Below are positions 31,485 to 41,786 of a stretch of DNA of 64,000 nt, one piece after another. This stretch comes from Tiliqua scincoides (taxonomy: Eukaryota; Chordata; Lepidosauria; Squamata; Scincidae): the NCBI RefSeq assembly GCF_035046505.1, contig NC_089822.1, positions 124,864,807-124,928,806 on the forward strand, given 5' to 3'. Under the pieces are notes generated by a model. It had not been told where the DNA came from. It saw nothing but the letters and a program-made list of their open reading frames with translations, and ran no database searches. Positions within the stretch are counted from its first letter, which is position 1; each line of letters begins with the position of its first letter. The position numbers and the translations under genes are program-made.

Positions 31485-31925
31485 GTCCTGAGCCTTTCTT
31501 CCATACATGGAGGGTGACTGCCAAGCAGCCTGGGGAGGTTAGGCTTGGGATGGTGTGATTGACAGCTCTGAGTTGTCAGTGAGGCACATCGCAGCTAAAG
31601 AAAAGCCGATAACTGGTGATTCCTTTACTTTCTTTTCCAATCAGTCAGATTCTTGGGAGGGAACTATGTAAATATGAAAAAGATTGGTTTTTGGCGCATT
31701 GTCTTCTATGCTTAGAGTGAAGCTTGTTTCAGGACCTTTGGTATGTTGCAATCAATTCATTCTGTTCCATTCAATTCCTTGTTTCTTATATGCGTGATTC
31801 ATTTGGTTTCTCTGTTAGTGCTTCCAGAACTCAGACCCTCCCTCAGTTCAACCAAAGCATCTCAGATCATTCCCCATTTCGGTGCCTGTGTTAGTTTTGT
31901 TTTTACTCAGTACTTAAAACTCCAA
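31485..31925. other. Unannotated intergenic stretch
   Basis: Nothing recognisable. Confidence 0.4.
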
Positions 31926-32113
31926 GGGCCCAATCCCATCCAACTTCCCATTACTGATGATGTCAACAGGGTGTGCATTGCATCCTGTGGTTGGGGGGGG
32001 GGGGAGAGATAGGTAGTCACAGAGGCCTCCTCAAGGTAAGGGAATGTTTGTTCCCTTACCTTGGGGCTGCATTGCAGCTGCATCAGTACTGGAAGGTTGG
32101 ATAGGATTGGCCT
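31926..32113. mobile_element. GGGCCCAATCC foldback MITE
   Basis: The left end GGGCCCAATCCCATCCAACT is inverted at the right as GGTTGGATAGGATTGG. Nested inside is a second palindrome (AAGGTAAGGGAATG/TTCCCTTACCTT). A poly-G tract splits the element. No coding capacity; superfamily not determined. Confidence 0.8.
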
Positions 32114-32473
32114 CTAATACACAGAAGTATTATATGTTACTACGAAAAATTGATTTTCTGTGGAAAATAATTTCTTTCTGAAATTTTGCAGGGAACTTTC
32201 TTAGCATCTGCTCTACATGTCCTCTGACTTTAGTGCCAATTGGACAGAAAACAAACTAATAATTACCTCAAACTTCTAATACTGTTTTTAGGGACAACTC
32301 TGAAATCCCTTCACTTACCTTTCTGAAGTTTTGCAGGGCATTTACCATCTCTCCATTTACTGAGTCGCACAAATGGCCCACAAAACAAGCAGGCCTTATT
32401 AAAAATGATTGAACTTCAATTATTCCTAAAATGAAAACTCCAATTCCTATTTGGATGACGTTTTGCAGGTTTA
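32114..32473. other. Unannotated intergenic stretch
   Basis: Nothing recognisable. Confidence 0.4.
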
Positions 32474-32560
32474 CAGCACAATCCTATGCAAGTCTCTTTA
32501 GAAGTAAGGCCCGTTGAGTTCAATGGCACTTACTCCCAAAATGTGTACAAGATTGTAGCT
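32474..32560. repeat. ~85-bp palindromic interspersed repeat
   Basis: AGCACAATCCTATGCAAGTC at the left, ACAAGATTGTAGCT at the right, and the GTTGAGTTCAATGGCACTTA centre. Confidence 0.8.
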
Positions 32561-32941
32561 TCCTGGAAATAAACCCAATTATGAAGAGAAATGAAAACAA
32601 GTTACAGTGAATTGAAATTTGCCTATTAATATCAGTGAGAAATTATTTCAATAAGAAGCACAATTGAAATGAAGCAACTACTTGAATCAGGTACAAGCTC
32701 CTTTGTAATTTATTCATCTGGCAATTTGTTCATCTGCCTTTCTGCCCTTGATGAGAGCGCAAGGTCCTTTAGGGTGGTATGAAGGTTGGGCCACTGTCAT
32801 GTGGCACTGGGTCACTTCTGCAAACAGGGAGGGGCGTGGCGCATGCAGTGGTGGCTCCAGGAAACTCTGTAAGTAAGGAGGGGAGGTTCAGGGGTTCTGA
32901 GGAAGGGAGGGGGAGGGCAGGGGCAAGAAGAGGGAGGTTGG

Positions 32942-33063
32942 TTGGTAACCTTCAGTCTCGAAAGTCTATGGTATAAGCCTACAGCACCTGGTATTCCCAG
33001 GCGGTCTCCCATCCAGGTACTAACCAGGCCTGACCCTGCTTAGCTTCCGAGATCAGATGAGAC
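32942..33063 (-). mobile_element. 5S rRNA-derived SINE, copy D (5'-truncated)
   Basis: Shared tail and 5S body in reverse complement, cut in the A-box/intermediate region after CGAGATCAGATGAGAC. It lacks the CAGCAACTGTTACC leader. 5' truncation is typical of LINE-driven copying. Confidence 0.9.
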
Positions 33064-33224
33064 GAGGATCTTAGTGACAAATGTGCACACCAGATCCTAT
33101 CCCCCCTTTTTTGGCCCACCTCCTTTTTTCTCTTTGAACTTACACCAGATATATAGCTGGCATGGGTCCAAGGAGATCCATAGACCATCAGGGGATCTAT
33201 GCAGAAGTTAGTAAAAAATACCTC

Positions 33225-33375
33225 TGCAGTGCCTCAGTGCATGCTGCGGTGCATGCTGCATCCAACAGTTGGGGAGGGCAGGCCTCCTGATTGCCCCCCC
33301 CACCCCAACCATTGGATGCAGCATGCATTCTACTAGCATCAGCGCCAATAGCGGGGAATAAGATTGGGCAATTTA
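33225..33375. mobile_element. GGGCCCAATCC-group MITE, degraded
   Basis: Internal inverted repeat GCATGCTGCATCCAACAGTT / AACCATTGGATGCAGCATGC, then AAGATTGGGC at the right end. Confidence 0.55.
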
Positions 33376-34419
33376 AATACTAGCATTAAACCCTAAACAA
33401 TCATAAAACCACCAGCAATTATTACTGATTTAAAAAAAATAGATAAAATAGATTAAAATACAATAATGAGGAATGAATGTAATTAATCAGCAGCAAAAAA
33501 AAGAACAAAAGGGATGATTCAATTAGACATCTCAAAAACCCTGCAGAACCAAATCATCTTAATCACTTTTTCCAGAGGGTAGAGCACATTGATTTTAATT
33601 CCATGACTCTCACAGGTCCTGTAGTACATCTCGTTCTTGACACACATTGCTGACAACATGTTTTTTGTTTTATTTATGGTCTGGTTGTTGTAATGACCAG
33701 AGGGCTGCAAAAGAGGCTTTTCCTACCCTTCATGATAGCTCTTCTAAAAGTCTGAAGGGAATCCAGCTGGCGGGATTCCCCAGGGAGGGTGTTTGGGTGA
33801 GCGTCTCGGTGCCACAACCAAGAAAGCACAGGTCACCATCAACCTGGCCCCGATGGTAAAGCTGATTACCTGGAAGCACAGCAGGCAAGGCAGAGAAGCA
33901 CAAAGTATCAGCAGACATTACTTTCAGATTCTGAACACACCTTTCTGCAGTTCCGTTGTTGACATGCTGTGGTCCAGAAAGAATACAGTACATTCTTTGT
34001 GAGAGACTAGCCAGCCAGCCACAGTTCAGGGGCTTTATAGGACCAGGTGGAACTCTAGTGTCCTTTTGCGTCACCTGATCTCTGCTGAGCTGGTGGCTGC
34101 AATACCGCCCTCCAGCCATTCACAGTGGTGGCGCTGCAGTGCAGCAAAGAACAGGCCAGCAGCCCCTTCCCCTTCTCTACCATAGGGCTACACACAATAT
34201 GGAACCTGGATCCTGTTACTAAAGTCTCTAGTTTGCATTTTTGCAGAGGATCTTTTCACCTTTACCAGTTCTATAGTTGCTTAATACATTAGTTTAATGT
34301 ACGCTGAGACAATCTGTGGGTAGGAAACAGCATGTGCACCATCTGACTAGAGAGAAATAGAGAGGCATAATCATCCATTTCAGGCCATTTTGGGACCACC
34401 CTTAGACAATGTGCCTCTA
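33376..34419. other. Unannotated intergenic stretch
   Basis: Overlapping 129- and 69-codon frames near 33730-34119 have no domain. No repeat recognised. Confidence 0.4.
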
Positions 34420-34926
34420 CTTGTTTCCGGGTTGAATTCAAGGTGCTGGTTATGACCTATAAAGCCCTAAACGGCTTGGGACCAGCATATTTGAGAGACT
34501 GTCTTCTTCCATATAATCCGGTCCGTTCTCTAAGGTCATCAGAAGGGGCCCTGTTGGTTGTGCCATCATTGAGAGTGGTGAAGGGAATGGAGGCCAGAAA
34601 CAGGGCCTTTTCGGTGGTGGTACCTGCACTATGGAATTCCCTCCCCTCTGAATTGAGAGCAGCTTCCTCATTGTTAACGTTCCGGCGGGGCCTGAAGACT
34701 TTTTTATTCAGGAAAGCCTTTGAGGCGCAATAAGGGCTGTTTTTATAAATTTCTTTTACTGCGTGCTTTCAGTCTGCTGCTATGTATTTTATCTTATTTT
34801 AATTGTTTTTAAGTGTTGTGGATTTTTAATGTTCATCTGTATTTTTAACTTGATTGTTAGCCGCCTTGGGTGCCCTTTGGGTAGAAAGGCGGAATACAAA
34901 TCCAATAAATAAATAAATAAATAAAT
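34420..34926 (+). mobile_element. L2-type LINE 3' end with C-terminal coding remnant
   Basis: The frame 34443-34733 encodes MLVMTYKALNGLGPAYLRDC, later SLRSSEGALLVVP and RAFSVVVPALWNSLPSELRA, then FRRGLKTFLFRKAF. This is the characteristic C-terminus of L2-clade reverse-transcriptase proteins. The 3' UTR ends GCCGCCTTGGGTGCCC, GGTAGAAAGGCGGAATAC and an (AAAT)n tail. 5'-truncated, moderately old, frame still open. Confidence 0.9.
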
Positions 34927-35559
34927 GTTGAGTGCTACCTGTTGGGCCCACCTCAGTGCCATATGACCCCATTGGTGGTCTTGTGACATCAGCAGGTTCT
35001 AGGTTGTGCAGGTTTTTGGATGTAATTGAACCAATAACCAGGGATGGGCACTCGACTTGGGTTGACTTGATTCCAGGTGCACTAAGCAGCTGTTTTTGAC
35101 AATTCGAGTCAACTGGAGTCATGGATGTCACTGACCCTGACTGACTTGTGACTTGGGGCCAATAACTTGAAAAAAGAGTCTGGACTAGAAATGACTCAAG
35201 TTCCTATCTCTTTAATGTGTGTGTGTGTGTGTTCTTGCTTACTTTCTCCCCCCCCCCCCCCGACCTCCTATAGCCTTCACATTCAGGTCCAGCAACAAGC
35301 CCTGGGTGTGTTGGCAGGATCACACTGCTAGCCTGGCCCTCGCATTGCCCCAAAGAATTGCCCAGCAACCCTGGAGGCATACAAATTCATTGTAGTAATA
35401 ATGATCACCATCAGTTTCTGCATAAACATATAGGCTATAATGGAATCGTGGGGAGTGTATCAACAAGCATATAGGTTGTTTAATGGAAAATGAACAGCAT
35501 CAGGTTCCATCAACAAAGAGATATGAAGCTTGATCTATACAGCAGTGCATGATGTGGTG
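34927..35559. other. Unannotated stretch with (GT)n and poly-C
   Basis: A short (GT)n near 35215-35232 and a C run near 35252. Otherwise nothing recognisable. Confidence 0.45.
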
Positions 35560-35820
35560 ATGGCACCTGGCCTAGGTGCCTTTAAAAGGGGATTTGATAA
35601 ATTTATGGAGGAAAAGTCCATCACAGGTTACAAGCCATAATGAGCATATGCAGCCTCCAGGTTTTAGAGATAGCCGATTTCTGAATGCCAGATGCAAGGG
35701 AGTGGCAACAGGATATGGTTGTCTTGTGTGCTACCTCAGGTACTTGATGGGCCACTGTGTGATACAGGAAGCTGGACTAGATGGGCCCTTGGCCTGACCC
35801 AATAGGGCAATTCTTAGAAC
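35560..35820 (+). mobile_element. CR1 3' end fragment
   Basis: CCTTTAAAAGGGGATTTGAT, then GTTACAAGCCATAATGAGCA and GGAAGCTGGACTAGATGGGC follow the end of CR1 copy 2, with a decayed octamer tail (AATTCTTAGAACC). Confidence 0.9.
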
Positions 35821-35961
35821 CATAGGGTTCTTATGCATGTTTAGTCAGAAAATAGCCAGTGTATTGGGACTATGACTGGGTTACCTTGGAATAGTTAGCC
35901 TGAACAACCTTTTGTGGCTGTGGGGAGGATAAAATGAGAATTGGGGGGGGGGATACTATGT

Positions 35962-36330
35962 ATAATAGAATCAAGATTTGGAAGTGACACACAAGATCAT
36001 ATAGTCCAACCCCCTGCCTATAGCAGGAAATTCTCCTACAGCATCTCCAGCAGATTCCTGTCAAACCTCTGCTTGAAGATCTCCAGTGAGGAAGAATCCA
36101 CTACCTCCCTTCACTACCAAAGCACTCTTACCATCAAGAATTTCTTCCTGATGTCCAATCGAAATCTCCTTTCTTGCAATTTGTCTCATTGGATTTAGTT
36201 CTACTCTCAGAGCAGTTGAGAACAAATTTCTTCCTTCTCCCATACGACAGCCCCTCAGTTGTTTGATGAGTGCCATCTTCCCTCCTCTTAGCCTTCTCTT
36301 CTCCAGGCTGAACCTATCCTACCCTGAGCT
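35962..36330 (-). mobile_element. CR1 fragment of the avian-like subfamily
   Basis: The plus strand shows AATAGAATCAAGATTTGGAA, then ATATAGTCCAACCCCCTGCC and later TTCCTGATGTCCAATC. This is the antisense of the classic amniote CR1 3' end (GGTTGGACTAGATGAT...ATTCTAT). It is a different subfamily from copies 1-3 and older. Confidence 0.85.
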
Positions 36331-37048
36331 CCCTGGAAGACAAGTGCAATGACTATGTAATAAATACATTTACAATGTGGTTGTATATCATTTTCTAATG
36401 TGTGCATGTGGACAGTATCTAACATGAATGCCATTTCCTGGGGTGGATATGAGCTCCCTCCCTTCCAAAACCTATGTTTCCCCAGCATCTCCTCCAAGAA
36501 CCATGGCCTCCTCTTTGGGGCAGGTGTATTTCTTTCCTTCAGCAACAGTGCACAACTTGCATCAACCTGTCTCAGCAGCTCTCTGAAAAAAACTGCCCGC
36601 CAGGGAAATGAACAAAGATGGATTTCTGATGGAAGCCTGTGCACCCCCAGGAAAGAGGGTGCCCATCACCTGCTGTGCAATGCAACAGCCCTTCCCCTCT
36701 CCACAAACCTTCTTAGCATACTCATATTGCTTCTGACATGCCCAAGTGGAATCACTAAACACCCAGAATTTAGGGTAGATTAATTTTCATCTCCCCATGC
36801 AAATCAGTTGTAATTAGGATGGATTTAGTTCACACGGCACGGGCTGGGATGGCAGAAGCAGGGGAGGCGAGCTCTGTCTATCAGCCTTTCATTTTTTTTT
36901 TTAATCCTGAGATAATGATTTTGCAAACCAGGGATCCCATAGCCCAGGCTCCTGGTGTGTGGAATTGGCTGCATGAAACTGACAGCCAAAGACTTGCAGA
37001 AGCGCCAAACTGGGGCTCAATCATCTTCTTACGTCCCTAACTCAGAGG
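36331..37048. other. Unique intergenic sequence with candidate conserved element
   Basis: About 36775-36850 includes CCCATGCAAATCAGTTGTAA, with a perfect octamer ATGCAAAT beside TAATTAGG, in unique sequence. No exon recognised. Confidence 0.35.
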
Positions 37049-37170
37049 TTTTCAACCAGTATGTTCGGGCACATTGGTGTGCTGTGAATGATCCACAGAT
37101 GTGCCATGGATGTTTCAGTGGGGGTCATTTAGTAGCAGGGCTGTTGGGGAATGTGTGCACCAGCCTTCCC
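37049..37170 (+). mobile_element. hAT MITE fragment (CAGCnATTTTCAACC family)
   Basis: GAGGTTTTCAACCAGTATGT, then ATTGGTGTGCTGTGAATGAT matches the left half of 18210-18420. The right half is missing. Confidence 0.65.
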
Positions 37171-37380
37171 ACTCACTGTCAGAAAAGCAGGAGATCAGAA
37201 GCCAATTGAAGTAGCTCTATAGGTGGTGGGCTGGAGGAGGCATTGGGCAGACAAGAGTAGGGGCACCCCTCATTCGTCTACTGCTCCCTCCCCAAATCCC
37301 TGCTTAAAACGCTTCAGTTAGCTTCATAGCTAGGCCAGCCCTGGCAGTACGCTTCCCAAGACAGTAATCATCTGTAGTGG

Positions 37381-37529
37381 TTGGCAACCTTCATTCTCAA
37401 AAGACTATGGTATAAGCCTACAGCACCCGGTATTCCCAGGTGGTGTCCCATCCAATTACTAACCAGGCCTGACCCTGCTTAGCTTCCAAGATCAGATGAG
37501 ATTGGGCACGTGCAGGGTAACAGTTGCTG
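37381..37529 (-). mobile_element. 5S rRNA-derived SINE, copy E (complete, exact duplication)
   Basis: A complete 149-bp unit between exact 13-bp duplications TCATCTGTAGTGG at 37368-37380 and 37530-37542. On the minus strand the order is leader CAGCAACTGTTACC, 5S-like body (ATCTTGGAAGCTAAGCAGGG, then CAGGCCTGGTTAG), 5S 3' end GTGCTGTAGGCTT, then the shared tail ending GGTTGCCAA. The duplication proves retrotransposition and sets both borders. The pol III internal control region is recognisable but mutated. Confidence 0.96.
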
Positions 37530-37580
37530 TCATCTGTAGTGGGACCAGTCCAAATCAGAACTAGCAAGGCATAGAGCTAA

Positions 37581-37670
37581 GGTTGCAATCCTATGCACAC
37601 TTACATGGGAGTGAGCACCATTGACTATAATGGGACTTACTTCTGAGTAGACATGCATAGGATTGGGCTG
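37581..37670. repeat. ~85-bp palindromic interspersed repeat (best copy)
   Basis: GGTTGCAATCCTATGCACAC at the left mirrors GCATAGGATTGGGCTG at the right. A second inverted pair (AGTGAGCACCATTGA / AATGGGACTTAC) lies in the centre, so the whole unit can fold. No coding frame and no consistent tail. Probably a small MITE; abundant in squamate DNA as I recall. Confidence 0.85.
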
Positions 37671-37848
37671 TAAACCACCCCCCACACCATGCTTCTGATT
37701 CGGATCAGTCCCACATGGCTGCTATTTAGGATGAAAAATCAAGCCTACCAGGACCAATCGCATTTTGAAAGTAATGTATGCTTTGGCCATCTGAGTAATT
37801 CATCGTTAGGAGAAACCGCATCGTTAGGTGAACTGCTTGTACCTTACC

Positions 37849-38655
37849 CAGTGGCGTAGCTAATGATTGCGTAGCCTGGTGCTGAGCTCAAAGTGATGCC
37901 CCGGAGGTGATGTCACAACCAGAAGTGATGTCACACCTGGGCTTTTAAAAAAGTAAAAATGGGAGGGGATCCACCTCCTCCCACCAGTAGCTCACCAACC
38001 ATTTGCTCTGCTGCCTTCCCCCCCTCAACCAGTGGCATAGTTAAGGCATCTACCTGCTACCTGGAGTCAAAGAAGATTTTGTAGGCCCCCCCCTATGACA
38101 ACATCAAATTTAATTAATTTAGTAAATAAATAAAAGTGTGTCCCTCATTGGTTAGAGACACTGTGCTGGGGTGAAGAGGGATGGTTATACACCCTCTTCT
38201 AAATATAAGAGGAGCACCACTTGAAAAAGTGCCTCTTTACCCAGTTAGCAGGGGTAACTGTACTGTGATACATGGAAATGAGAACTGGCTCATATTAGCA
38301 CCTTATTGGTTCCATGCTGCATTATAATAATATCTCATTGGTTTTCAGGGCAATCAGTCTCGTAGTTCAGTTCTGAATTAAGCAAATCCACTTTTTGTTC
38401 CATAAGGCAGTTGTGTTTTCATGTTCTGGTTAATTAGCCATAACTTTTAACAGAATAGAGATATTCCAATCTGGTTTGTTTCATTGCATTCTGCATTAAG
38501 TTACCTTTCCAATGATATATAACATGATTGTATTATTCATACATACTAAAGTTTTCACAGTTTTGGCTACTAGGGTCGAGCTCCGCTTGTTGGCCCCCTA
38601 AAGCTTGTTGCCCAGTGCGACTGCTATCCCCTGCACCCCCTTAGCTATGCCACTG
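37849..38655. mobile_element. Non-autonomous hAT element (CAGTGGCGTAGCTA family), nested start
   Basis: It starts CAGTGGCGTAGCTAA and ends TTAGCTATGCCACTG, perfect but for one base. Flanking octamers ACCTTACC (37841-37848) and ACCTTACT (38656-38663) match at 7 of 8. A second left end, CAGTGGCATAGTTAAGG, begins at 38030, so one family member appears to sit within or recombined with another. Confidence 0.85.
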
Positions 38656-38663
38656 ACCTTACT

Positions 38664-39783
38664 TTGCCTCATTTCCTACTGCCTTCTGCCTTGTCTGCCT
38701 CTGAACCTCATCACCAGACCATCTTCAATGATATCATCTGCATCTGGCTCTTTGGATCCTAGTGGTTCAGCAGTGGTGGCAGAATGCTACCTGATACTTT
38801 CTTGGGCCTGCCACCTCTACACAATTTTTGTGTTTGTTTTCTAAAGAAAAAGTGCAAGGAGCAAGGGAAGGAGGCAAGTAATCCACTTTCCACTTGCTTT
38901 CAGCTGGTTGTATCTCTGGTGGCAGACTTGAGGATGCTATGGATGCAACCCATATCACCTTGCCTAATGGATGGGCTGCTCCTGTGTGCCTGTGCCAGAA
39001 CCAGACCTCTCAGCCAACCTTCAAGCCCTAGGCTTAGCTATGGCATGACACTGCTTTGCTGCAGAGGGAAGCATATCACACACCTTTATGCCAATCTCTT
39101 AGCTCCATTTGCCTGGGTTGGGAAGCTTGATCAGCTGTGCACTCAGTCTAGTCCCTATCATAGATATACCCTCAAATCATTAATATGAAGTTGTTCTGTC
39201 ATCACTTGTACCTTTAAAAGCTTCCTGCCCACCTCCCCCTTTTCATGGAAGGGAATGACCCCGAGGGTGTTTTAGTGACAACAATATCATGATGGAGTGT
39301 CAAGCAGTGAAAGGTACAAACCCTGCTATTTGATTTTAATTAACATCAGCTCCCCAAACGCCATTAACAAAACTGAGAAAGAAGCAAACAGCTGAAAGCC
39401 CCACCCGTTCCCCAGCGGCACTCGCAATCCTGGCAGCGTCTGTTTTAAGATTCCAAGGCGGCTCATCAACCCGTCTCCAAATATTTAGCTAATTAACGCT
39501 GCCTTGTACTTGGGCTCCTGTTTACGCATCTTGTTGTTTGCAGCAAGAAGCAGATTACAGTGGGAGGCAGGAGGCAAAGCCATCAGAGGTGGAGCGAGCC
39601 CTGCCTAGAAGTTGACATGCAGGATGTGGCGTGGACTGCACAAGCTGCTGGGGTCTTTTCTAAAGAAGGCTGACTCCTTTTCACAAAGCAGTTTGCCACT
39701 CACAAAAGGGGCTCCCACCGGGAGGGGTAATCAAACGGCGGTGAACATTTTCACCTATTCTGCCTTGTTATGTGCATCTTGAT
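38664..39783. other. Unique intergenic sequence with candidate conserved element
   Basis: 39310-39560 is unique and TAAT-rich (TTTGATTTTAATTAACATCA, later ATATTTAGCTAATTAACGCT). No transposon signature. A 134-codon frame at 38784-39188 has no domain. Confidence 0.35.
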
Positions 39784-40091
39784 AAGGGGTGTCCAACATA
39801 AGCCCCGTGGGCCGAACGTGACCCCCAGAAGCAATTTATTCGGCCCCCCCCATTATAATTGGGTCAGCTGATAATTGGGCTATCTTGTATCCTGAAAATA
39901 GAACAAAATTTGCACATTTTCTTTTCTGTCATATGCAGCTGATGGGTTTCTATGTGAGGACAAAGTGCGCACTTCTGTCCATCATCTGCTTAATGACATC
40001 ACATTGTGCTTAATGACATCACTTCTGGCCCACAGCAGGTGCCACGAATGCTAACTTTGGCCCTCAGTATGAAACAAGTTTGACATCCCTG
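39784..40091. mobile_element. hAT-like MITE (AGGGGTGTCCAACA family)
   Basis: Left AAGGGGTGTCCAACATA and right AGTTTGACATCCCTG are inverted. Flanking ATCTTGAT (39776-39783) and GTCTTGAT (40092-40099) match at 7 of 8. An internal direct repeat, GCTTAATGACATCAC, occurs twice. Confidence 0.85.
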
Positions 40092-40134
40092 GTCTTGATC
40101 CTCTCCCTTGGGCTTAACATATAAAGAGTACAAT

Positions 40135-40570
40135 TAGAGTACTGCATCAGACCCAAGGCCCATCCAGTCCAGAATTCTGTTTCTCATACTCATCCACCAG
40201 ATGCTCTGGGAAATCCACAAGCAATATGAATATGGGTATGAAGGCAATATGTGTGGGAACAGAGAGAGGGTAAAGCAGAGCAACAGTACCCTTTCCAGAG
40301 GTAAAAAGTATCTCCCACCACCCAAGCTAGTTGCTACCAACAGAGGAGCGGAGGCTTGCTTAAGGTTTCCTAAGAAATACTTTGCTTAAAGTTCATAGTT
40401 GCATATGTGTCTGTACGATCAGAGGCGCTAAGACTTTAGGAACAGGAAACCCTAGAACTGTTTCCTTTGTTTACAAGTGTGGGCAGCTTTTCAAGCCTGT
40501 CTAAGCTAGTGGCCATCACCACATTTTGTGGTAGTAGATCAATTATGTGTTGTGTGAAAAAGAGCACATG
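40135..40570 (-). mobile_element. Old CR1 3' part
   Basis: The plus strand shows CATCCAGTCCAGAATTCTGT, CACCAGATGCTCTGGGAAAT and later GTGGCCATCACCACATTTTG. These are the antisense of CR1's 3' UTR and last coding stretch (compare 7530-7770). Diverged. Confidence 0.7.
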
Positions 40571-40579
40571 ATTGTGCTG

Positions 40580-40730
40580 TAGGTAAAAACTGTTTAGTAG
40601 TGGAACAGCTTGCTTCAGAAGGCGGTAGGTGATTCATCATTGGAGGTCTTTAAGCAGAGGCAGGATAGGCACCAATCAAGGATGCTGTACTTGTGGACAG
40701 CCTGGTTGGACTCTTTGCGCCTAAGAATCA
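40580..40730 (+). mobile_element. CR1 3' fragment (avian-like subfamily)
   Basis: TGATTCATCATTGGAGGTCT, then TTTAAGCAGAGGCAGGATAG and CTGGTTGGACTC follow the amniote CR1 3' end in sense orientation. Confidence 0.75.
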
Positions 40731-41400
40731 CTTCTTTCTGTCCATCCTAAATATATTCCTGATCTGTTTCATTGGATGATCCCAAATCAGGCTTTCGCTG
40801 TGGAGAATAAAGCTTGGTGATCTGCACACTGGGAAAGATAAGCTCAATCCCAATCCAGGCCCAGTCCTGTTTACCGTGCATATTCATTCCCTTTTGCAGT
40901 CGGGTTAAGGAAGGCAATCCACAGTATAATACGCACAGCCCAATCTGATCCTCCCCTTCTCTTGCTAAGTGGATAGTGCTCTACATTTTGCTGGGAATGC
41001 CCTTCCTTTGGCAGCCATTTTAAAGGAGATGAGCTGCAGTTATCTGTGGAGCCAACAGGATTCCACCACTTCTATTGACAAGTGTGAAGACAGCAAAAGG
41101 CATTTATTTCCCTAGGAGGTTCATTTCCTTTTTGGAGAGAACTTTGTGCTCCCCAAAAAGTCACTTTTCACTGTGAAATCCATGAAAACTTAATTCAGGC
41201 TGAATTTAAAGGCACAAAATTTGGAAAAATTAATGTGCTCTGTCAAATCCTTAGAAATGTGGCCATCCCTTACTCATGCCCATCACCCAAGTCTTGATCT
41301 AGGATCAGGTCCTGTTATTAAAGGATTAGTCAGACATCCATTTTTATTTTTATTTTTTGCTAAATGACTTCCAAACTTATCAGAAAGCAAAACTGAGACA
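40731..41400. other. Unannotated intergenic stretch
   Basis: A short AGCCCAATCTGATCCTCCCC at 40940 may be a scrap of the CCCAATCC MITE group. The rest is not recognisable. Confidence 0.4.
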
Positions 41401-41512
41401 TACAGTCAATTCTCTTTATAAACAAATTCACTGTCTGTAAATTCACTTATCTGAGAGGGGCTGAACTGCTACCTTCTCTCTTCATCTATGCCTCTGTTCT
41501 TGTTATCTGCTA

Positions 41513-41658
41513 TGCAGAGATCTTCCAGAGGCTGCAGGGACCTTCAGAATGACACCGGTGACCAGCTTCAGAAGCTTCTGCCAGTCATTTAAAAGGAGAC
41601 TGCACTGGTTGCAGACACCATTCTGAAGGTCCCTGCAGCCTCTGGAACGTCTCTGCAG
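41513..41658. repeat. Inverted repeat inside the Tigger-like MITE
   Basis: The left arm 41513-41551 (TTCCAGAGGCTGCAGGGACC core) and right arm 41619-41658 (GGTCCCTGCAGCCTCTGGAA core) form a roughly 39-bp stem with few mismatches. The spacer is about 67 bp. Confidence 0.9.
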
Positions 41659-41786
41659 CATTCAGAGATATTTTGGCACTTCCTGCTGCACTCTGCTGGC
41701 TTCCTGAGGGTCTCTGCTGGATTCTTCTGATGGTATCCCTTCCCCCCCCAGGGTACTCCTTGAACCTAACCCCATCAATCCCATAG

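Noticed and set aside
27236-37529. Functional 5S rRNA genes
   Set aside because: All five copies lack the true 5S 5' end (replaced by the CAGCAACTGTTACC leader), carry changes in the body, and four join directly to a LINE tail. They are SINEs.
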